Shown: positions 59,207 to 64,000 of the stretch, in pieces
Layout: every line of letters begins with the position of its first letter
Position numbering within the stretch: the stretch's first letter is position 1
Origin: Panacagrimonas sp963975245
Lineage (GTDB): Bacteria; Pseudomonadota; Gammaproteobacteria; Nevskiales; Nevskiaceae
Reading direction: 5' to 3'
Length of the DNA: 64,000 bases
Assembly: GCA_963975245.1 (NCBI GenBank)
Contig: CAXBFJ010000006.1
Span: 124,001-188,000 of the forward strand
Notes under the pieces: generated by a model
Databases searched by the model: none
What the model was told of the DNA's origin: nothing
The model's input: only the letters and a program-made list of their open reading frames with translations
Position numbers and translations under genes: made by a program

Positions 59207-59215
59207 GGATTGAAC

Positions 59216-59593
59216 ATGGAAGCACAGAACACCTCAGACAATCTCTCGACAGACGGCGTGGAAATTCCGCCGCTGACATTCAGTGATTCTGCCGCGCTCA
59301 AGGTGCGTGAGCTGCTGGATGAGGAAGAGAATCCGCAGCAGGTCCTTCGCGTCTTCATCACCGGAGGTGGTTGCTCCGGCTTTCAGTACGGCTTCAAGTT
59401 TGACGAAGCCCAGGAGGAGGATGACGTGTCGGTCCAGAATCAGGGCGTCAAGCTGGTGGTGGACCCGATGAGCATGCAGTACCTGATCGGCGCCGAGATT
59501 GATTACAAGGACAATGTCGAAGGTGCGCAGTTCGTCATCCGCAACCCCAATGCGAGCACGACCTGCGGCTGCGGTTCTTCATTTTCGGTCTGA
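59216..59593 (+). CDS. erpA: iron-sulfur cluster insertion protein ErpA
   Basis: A 125-residue A-type Fe-S carrier. The three conserved cysteines are in FITGGGCSGFQYGF and TTCGCGSSFSV. The N-terminal extension (MEAQNTSDNLSTDGVEIPP) is longer than in E. coli ErpA. I chose the ATG at 59216 with AAGGA 6 bp upstream; a TTG two codons earlier is too close to it. ErpA delivers clusters to essential enzymes such as IspG/IspH and lipoyl synthase (lipA lies at 62020). A near-perfect palindrome follows the stop. Confidence 0.93.
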   Translation: MEAQNTSDNLSTDGVEIPPLTFSDSAALKVRELLDEEENPQQVLRVFITGGGCSGFQYGFKFDEAQEEDDVSVQNQGVKLVVDPMSMQYLIGAEIDYKDNVEGAQFVIRNPNASTTCGCGSSFSV

Positions 59594-59602
59594 CCCTGCC
59601 TC

Positions 59603-59624
59603 GGTGGTCAGCTTGCTGACCACC
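59603..59624. terminator. 22-nt palindrome after erpA
   Basis: GGTGGTCAGC-TT-GCTGACCACC, a perfect 10-2-10 inverted repeat 9 bp after the erpA stop. It can fold as a hairpin with a small loop, but no T-tract follows. It is either a terminator of the weak type or a protein-binding site. Confidence 0.4.
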
Positions 59625-59669
59625 CTTGCGATGCGGTCGATGCATTGCGCCTGTCCAGCTGATTTTTAA

Positions 59670-62009
59670 ATGCAGTCTGCCGGCGGCCGACGTAGGCGCA
59701 AGCGCACGCTGTGGGTTGTTGCAGGCCTGCTCCTGCTTTCACTTTGCACGCTGCTCGCGCTGCGATATTTTCCGCGTCCGGCGCTATCTGACGCCATTGC
59801 CCAATCACGGGTCGTTTTCGACGAGCAGGGTGAGTTGCTGCGTCTGAGTCTGGCGCGAGATCAGCAATACCGTTTGTGGGTGCCCTTGTCGCAGGTGTCG
59901 CCGCGCTTTATTGAAGCGCTGCTGCTGCATGAGGACCAGTATTTTCGCTGGCACCCAGGCATCAATCCGCTGGCCGTCCTGCGCGCGATGCTCGACATGG
60001 CCAGCGGCGCGCGCCGACAAGGCGCTTCCACCATCAGCATGCAGCTGGCGCGTCTCTACTACGGCCTCAATACCCGAAGTTTCAGCGGCAAGCTCAAGCA
60101 GATGGTGCTCGCCCTCTGGCTGGAGGCGCGGTATTCAAAGCAGGACATTCTTGAAGCTCACATCAATCTGCTGCCCTACGGCGGCAACATTCAGGGCGTG
60201 GGCACTGCCGCCCTGATCTATTTCGACAAGCCGGTGGCCGCGCTCTCGCTGCCGGAGTTGTTATCGCTGGTGTTGATTCCGCAATCACCTGCGCGTCGCG
60301 CGCCGGATGAACTGGAGCCGGAATCCTTGCGCCTTGCGCGCCAGCAATTGTTTGAGCGCTGGTCCGAGCTGCATCCGGCGGACGCAAGCGAGCGGGGTTT
60401 GGTTGCGCTGCCCCTGAAGTTTCGCAAACGCGCTGATCTGCCATTTGAAGCGCCGCATCTGGTCGATTCGCTCTTGAGCCAATATCCCGCGAAGCGGCAA
60501 CTGCGCGCGACCTTGAATCTGAACATGCAGCACCGGCTGGAACGCCAGATGGAAAAGTATCTGGCATCCAGCCATCGTCTGGGCATTCGCAATGCCTCGG
60601 CCATGTTGATTGACTGGCGCAGCATGGAGGTCAAGGCCATGCTCGGCTCTGCAGATTTTGGCAATGCGGAGTTGCAGGGTCAGGTCAATGGAACCCTGGC
60701 CAAGCGCTCGCCGGGTTCGCTGCTCAAGCCCTTTATCTATGGTCTGGCGATGGATCAGGGGCTGATTCACCCGCGTAGTGTGCTCAAGGATGCGCCGACT
60801 GCATTCGGCCCTTTCTCACCAGACAACTTTGACGGTGCATTTGTGGGTCCCATCGATGCGACGCAGGCCCTGATCCGTTCGCGAAATGTGCCGGCCGTTG
60901 CCCTAGCGGCGCGCCTGAAGGATGACGGCCTTTACGGCTTCCTCAAGCGCGCCGGGATCTCGCAACTGGCCACGCGCAAGCACTACGGGCTGGCATTGGT
61001 GCTTGGCGCGGGCGAAACCACCATGGCGGAGAACTTGGCGCTGTACGCCTTGCTGCCCAACCGCGGCCGGCTGCGGTCCCTGCATTACTTGCAGGGCGAA
61101 CGCAGTGAGGCAGGACCACAGCTGTTGTCGGAAGAAGCGAGTTATCTGCTGATCGACATGCTGCGGGAAAATCCCCGACCCGATGACCTGATCATTCAGG
61201 GCGTCGGCGGCGGTGCACCGGTGGCGTGGAAGACGGGTACTTCATGGGGGTTTCGCGACGCCTGGACCGTGGGCATCTTTGGCCCTTACGTGCTGGCGGT
61301 CTGGGTGGGCGAATTTGATGGTCGCTCCAACCCGGCCTTTGTCGGTGTGCGCGCTGCGGCGCCCCTGTTCTTTCGAATGCGCGACAGCTTGCGCGCAACG
61401 CGGGGCTATATCGAGCCCGCTCGCAAACAGCCAGCCCGACTGGCGCGTATCGAGGTGTGCGCCGCATCGGGTGACCTGCCCAACGCAGAATGCCCCGTGA
61501 CGGTGACCACCGGATTCATTCCCGGGGTGTCGCCCATCAAGCTTTCGGATGTGCACCGCCGTGTTGCGGTGGACCGGCAAACCGGTCGTCAGGCTTGCCC
61601 ACCGTTTGCGGACAAGGAAGTTCAATGGGAACTGCACGAGTTCTGGCCCTCGGACCTGATGCGCCTGTTTTCCCAGGCAGGAATCCCCCGACGACCCCCT
61701 CCTGCGCCCGGAGAATGCGCGCAAGCTTCCGGAGAAGGCGTACCGCCGCAGATCGTGTCACCGCTGTCCGGCGTGAGCTACAGCATTCGGGAGGCCAGGC
61801 TTGGCGAGCAGGTCCTGACTTTGAAGGCCCATGCGCAGGGCGATGTCCGCCACATCTACTGGTTTGTGGATGAAGCTTTCGTCGGCCGCTCGGCGCCGGG
61901 TGTGGCTCTGGGCTGGGTGCCGAGCCAGCCGGGTGAATACTCAATTCGTGCCGTTGATGAGCGCGGCAGAGCCGGTGAGCGTGACCTGCGGGTGGAACTG
62001 GTCCGCTAG
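59670..62009 (+). CDS. pbpC: penicillin-binding protein 1C
   Basis: A 779-residue bifunctional peptidoglycan synthase with an N-terminal membrane anchor (about 15-33). The GT51 glycosyltransferase domain (about 60-225) includes HEDQYFRWHPGINP and QGASTISMQLARLYYG. The transpeptidase domain (about 290-570) has SPGSLLKPF with the active-site Ser, SRN, and AWKTGTSWGFRDAW as the KTG box. The C-terminal PBP1C-specific beta domain (about 685-779) follows. PBP1C commonly pairs with an alpha-2-macroglobulin-like YfhM gene; none is adjacent here. The gene starts 76 bp after erpA. Confidence 0.95.
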   Translation: MQSAGGRRRRKRTLWVVAGLLLLSLCTLLALRYFPRPALSDAIAQSRVVFDEQGELLRLSLARDQQYRLWVPLSQVSPRFIEALLLHEDQYFRWHPGINPLAVLRAMLDMASGARRQGASTISMQLARLYYGLNTRSFSGKLKQMVLALWLEARYSKQDILEAHINLLPYGGNIQGVGTAALIYFDKPVAALSLPELLSLVLIPQSPARRAPDELEPESLRLARQQLFERWSELHPADASERGLVALPLKFRKRADLPFEAPHLVDSLLSQYPAKRQLRATLNLNMQHRLERQMEKYLASSHRLGIRNASAMLIDWRSMEVKAMLGSADFGNAELQGQVNGTLAKRSPGSLLKPFIYGLAMDQGLIHPRSVLKDAPTAFGPFSPDNFDGAFVGPIDATQALIRSRNVPAVALAARLKDDGLYGFLKRAGISQLATRKHYGLALVLGAGETTMAENLALYALLPNRGRLRSLHYLQGERSEAGPQLLSEEASYLLIDMLRENPRPDDLIIQGVGGGAPVAWKTGTSWGFRDAWTVGIFGPYVLAVWVGEFDGRSNPAFVGVRAAAPLFFRMRDSLRATRGYIEPARKQPARLARIEVCAASGDLPNAECPVTVTTGFIPGVSPIKLSDVHRRVAVDRQTGRQACPPFADKEVQWELHEFWPSDLMRLFSQAGIPRRPPPAPGECAQASGEGVPPQIVSPLSGVSYSIREARLGEQVLTLKAHAQGDVRHIYWFVDEAFVGRSAPGVALGWVPSQPGEYSIRAVDERGRAGERDLRVELVR

Positions 62010-62019
62010 CGCGGCAGGC

Positions 62020-62994
62020 TCACTCTGCGGAAGCGAGAATGTCGTCGGCCTGCTGATCGGCGTGGTAGCTGGAGCGCACCATCGGCCCGCTGGCTACATG
62101 CGCAAAACCCATTTTCTCGCCCACGACTCTCAGGCGGTCAAATTCATCCGGATGAATGAAGGCTTCGACCGGAAGATGATTCTTCGAGGGCTGCAGATAC
62201 TGTCCCAGGGTCAGCATGTCGACCTGATGGGCGCGCAGGTCCTGCATGACCTGCTCGATTTCTTCCGAGGTTTCGCCCAGACCCAGCATCAGGCCGGATT
62301 TGGTCGGAACGCCTGAATGCAGCGATTTGAAACGCGCCAGCAGATCCAGACTCCACTGGTAGTCCGAGCCGGGGCGTGCGCGCTTGTAGAGCCGGGGCAC
62401 CGTTTCCAGATTGTGATTGAACACATCCGGCGGGGTGTCCTTGAAGATGGCCAGCGCAGGGTCCATGCGGCCGCGGAAGTCCGGCACCAGCACTTCAATC
62501 TTCAACTGTGGGCTGGCGATGCGGCTCTCGCGAATACAGGCCGCAAAATGAGCCGCGCCGCCATCTTTGAGGTCGTCCCGGTCCACGCTGGTAATGACCA
62601 CGTACTTGAGCTTCATCGCCGCAATGGTCTTGGCCAGTTTGGCCGGCTCGTTTTCATCCAGCGCATTGGGACGCCCGTGCGCCACATCGCAGAACGGGCA
62701 GCGCCGCGTGCAGATGTCGCCCATGATCATGAAAGTAGCGGTGCCTTTGCTGAAGCATTCAGACAGGTTCGGGCAACTGGCTTCTTCGCAAACCGTATGC
62801 AAATCCTGCTCGCGCAGGGTTTTCTTGATGCGCTCAACTTCTGTTGCATTGCCCAGGCGGGTGCGAATCCACTTGGGTTTGCGCGGCATCACGCTGGTGG
62901 CTTCGAATTTGACGGGGATGCGCGCCATTTTCTCGGCGCCGCGCAACTTCACGCCGGCCACGACGGGCGCGGGTCTGTTCGGGGGAGTGCTCAT
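62020..62994 (-). CDS. lipA: lipoyl synthase
   Basis: A 324-residue radical SAM enzyme that inserts two sulfurs into octanoyl-protein to make lipoate. The auxiliary cluster cysteines are in CEEASCPNLSEC, and the radical SAM cluster is CTRRCPFCDV. The C-terminal RSSYHAD carries the conserved auxiliary-cluster serine. Length and motifs are normal. lipB is not adjacent. Its auxiliary cluster could be supplied by ErpA encoded nearby. Confidence 0.96.
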   Translation of the reverse strand: MSTPPNRPAPVVAGVKLRGAEKMARIPVKFEATSVMPRKPKWIRTRLGNATEVERIKKTLREQDLHTVCEEASCPNLSECFSKGTATFMIMGDICTRRCPFCDVAHGRPNALDENEPAKLAKTIAAMKLKYVVITSVDRDDLKDGGAAHFAACIRESRIASPQLKIEVLVPDFRGRMDPALAIFKDTPPDVFNHNLETVPRLYKRARPGSDYQWSLDLLARFKSLHSGVPTKSGLMLGLGETSEEIEQVMQDLRAHQVDMLTLGQYLQPSKNHLPVEAFIHPDEFDRLRVVGEKMGFAHVASGPMVRSSYHADQQADDILASAE

Positions 62995-63025
62995 GCGCCT
63001 AGTTTACGCGCCTGTCCCGCTGGAA

Positions 63026-63808
63026 TCAGCCCGTGGCGAGCTTCTGGCGAATCTCCTGCCGTGATGCCTCGGCCAATTGGGCACGAGATTTTCCTTCAGA
63101 GTCCAAAGGGGTAGAGGTCATGATGCTGACGTCCATGCCGGGGTCGCGTAGCACCCTGAACAGGTGCGCAACCAGATTGTCGTCGCCGATAAAGGGAGCC
63201 AGCGCCTGTCCGTCACATCCGGGACCGTACTGGATCGACACGGGGATCACCTGGCAGCCCGACTCGATGGCAGCCGCAAACAAGCGAGAGTGAAAGGGCA
63301 GGACCTGAGTACCGTCGCTGGTGGTGCCTTCGGGAAAAATCGTAACCACGCCGCGATCCTGCAAATGCGGAATCAGTCGATTGAGCAGAGGGCGTGAGCC
63401 GCCCTTGCCGCGGCGGATGTAGAAGGTGCCAGCCGCCTGGGCGAACCAGCCGGCAATCGGCCAATCGCGGACCTCGGATTTGGAGACAAAACGGCAGGAC
63501 AAATGCGTCTGGATGACCGGGATATCCAGCCAAGAGACGTGATTGGCGACGATCAAGACCGGTTGGTCAGGCACGCTGCCCCTGAACCGCACCCGGATGC
63601 CGAGCAAGGCAATGAGCAGTCTGGACCAGTGCGCTGCCAGGGCTTCACGGCGCAGGTAGCCGCCTGCATCCAGACAGACCATCAGACTCAGCAGCAGGCC
63701 GTAGGCCAGAAGCGGAATCAGCGCGCAGGCGCGCAGCCACAGCCGGACAAGGCCGGTCAGCCCGGTGCTGGCCCCGGTTGGTCGCTCGGATTCGGTGATG
63801 GTCGTCAC
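63026..63808 (-). CDS. lysophospholipid/lyso-ornithine-lipid acyltransferase (OlsA/PlsC type)
   Basis: A 260-residue acyltransferase. One or two N-terminal hydrophobic helices (about 20-45) precede the PlsC-fold catalytic motif NHVSWLD and the FPEGTTSDG substrate motif. I chose the GTG at 63808, 1 bp after the stop of the upstream gene; an ATG 81 bp earlier would lie inside that gene. Because the upstream gene looks like olsB, this is probably OlsA, which O-acylates lyso-ornithine lipid. The general 1-acylglycerol-3-phosphate acyltransferase role of PlsC is the alternative. Confidence 0.88.
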   Translation of the reverse strand: MTTITESERPTGASTGLTGLVRLWLRACALIPLLAYGLLLSLMVCLDAGGYLRREALAAHWSRLLIALLGIRVRFRGSVPDQPVLIVANHVSWLDIPVIQTHLSCRFVSKSEVRDWPIAGWFAQAAGTFYIRRGKGGSRPLLNRLIPHLQDRGVVTIFPEGTTSDGTQVLPFHSRLFAAAIESGCQVIPVSIQYGPGCDGQALAPFIGDDNLVAHLFRVLRDPGMDVSIMTSTPLDSEGKSRAQLAEASRQEIRQKLATG

Positions 63809-63809
63809 A

Positions 63810-64000
63810 TCAGGCCTGAATGCTGACGGCCTTGCTGGACGCTGTTGAACGTTGCATGAAGTGGCGCGTATAGCGCGGATTGAGTTCACTCACGTTGAGC
63901 AGCATGAACACGTCGGCACAATTGAACTGCTGGTCCCAATAGGCTTCGCCGCAGGCCTTGGCACCCAGGCTCATGTAGGCCTTGAGCAGGGGCGGCATGC
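63810..64000 (-). CDS. OlsB-like ornithine N-acyltransferase, C-terminal part
   Basis: The last 63 residues or so of a protein whose start lies beyond the window. PPLLKAYMSLGAKACGEAYW, then NCADVFMLLNVSELNPRYTRHF, matches the C-terminus of the OlsB/hemolysin-like N-acyltransferase family, which transfers a 3-hydroxyacyl chain from ACP to ornithine. Directly followed by an acyltransferase gene in an olsB-olsA order, it suggests an ornithine lipid pathway. The methionine near 63998 is internal, not the start. Confidence 0.75.
   Translation of the reverse strand, partial: MPPLLKAYMSLGAKACGEAYWDQQFNCADVFMLLNVSELNPRYTRHFMQRSTASSKAVSIQA

Noticed and set aside
1..64000. Mobile elements, CRISPR arrays, tRNA or rRNA genes, toxin-antitoxin pairs.
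   Set aside because: No direct repeats with spacers, transposase or integrase motifs, tRNA-like cloverleaf segments or rRNA sequence were recognised by eye; a dedicated tRNA and repeat scan would be decisive.

Overview
The window is GC-rich chromosomal DNA from a Gram-negative gammaproteobacterium outside the Enterobacterales. The evidence is the nadB / rpoE-rseA-rseB-mucD / lepA-lepB-DUF4845-rnc-era-recO gene order, the bfd-bfr and HAD-rppH pairs, the mtnP-like/hpt/nagZ cluster, a type II secretion gspAB pair, FadL, PBP1C and ornithine-lipid genes. The mix resembles Nevskiales/Xanthomonadales-like or Pseudomonas-like lineages; that placement is inferred from gene order and protein character only. 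No tRNA, rRNA, CRISPR array, insertion sequence, integrase or prophage gene was seen. Almost the whole window is tightly packed coding sequence with many 4-nt stop/start overlaps.

Layout. 0-8.5 kb holds small proteins, aspS (with residues typical of a non-discriminating enzyme), a large lipoprotein, xseA, guaB and ygfZ. 8.5-12.9 kb is a succinate dehydrogenase operon that begins with an SDHAF4-type assembly factor and carries a DUF2939 membrane protein between sdhA and sdhB; a strong terminator closes it. 12.9-16.3 kb is an accessory block: a tetR / SnoaL-like / spermidine-synthase-like operon divergent from a FadL-type outer-membrane transporter, with a perfect 15-bp palindrome between them. 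16.3-20.5 kb holds a NYN-OST-HTH protein, sdhE-ygfX-blc, and the alkylation-repair pair ada-alkA / ogt. 20.5-33 kb holds nadB, the sigma-E envelope-stress operon, a histone H1-like basic protein, and the lepA to recO translation/secretion/RNA-processing run.

33-36.3 kb encodes GspA and GspB. 36.3-41.1 kb is a second accessory block: a sulfotransferase, a MocR-type regulator, and a divergent DUF2970 / diheme / triheme cytochrome c operon. 41.2-49.2 kb is a long minus-strand run in several operons: purine/methylthioinosine salvage with NagZ, an L,D-transpeptidase with a CYTH protein, cysM-exonuclease-rlmD, and PP2C with FHA. 49.4-54.1 kb holds radA, a HerA-like DUF853 ATPase and a FecR-SPOR envelope protein. 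54.1-64 kb holds a HAD phosphatase and rppH, Fur-linked bfd and bfr, hemJ, argC, DUF6776-bactofilin-erpA, pbpC, lipA and an olsB-olsA pair cut by the window end.

Functional themes are complex II biogenesis (SDHAF4-like, SdhE, YgfX and the sdh genes, in two loci), envelope homeostasis (sigma-E cascade, NagZ, L,D-transpeptidase, PBP1C, bactofilin, SPOR protein), iron/Fe-S handling (Bfd, Bfr, ErpA, LipA, HemJ) and DNA repair (XseA, RecO, RadA, Ada-AlkA, Ogt). I did not find a clearly new multi-gene defence or mobile system. The least explained parts are the tetR/FadL block, the MocR/cytochrome block and the FecR-SPOR protein.
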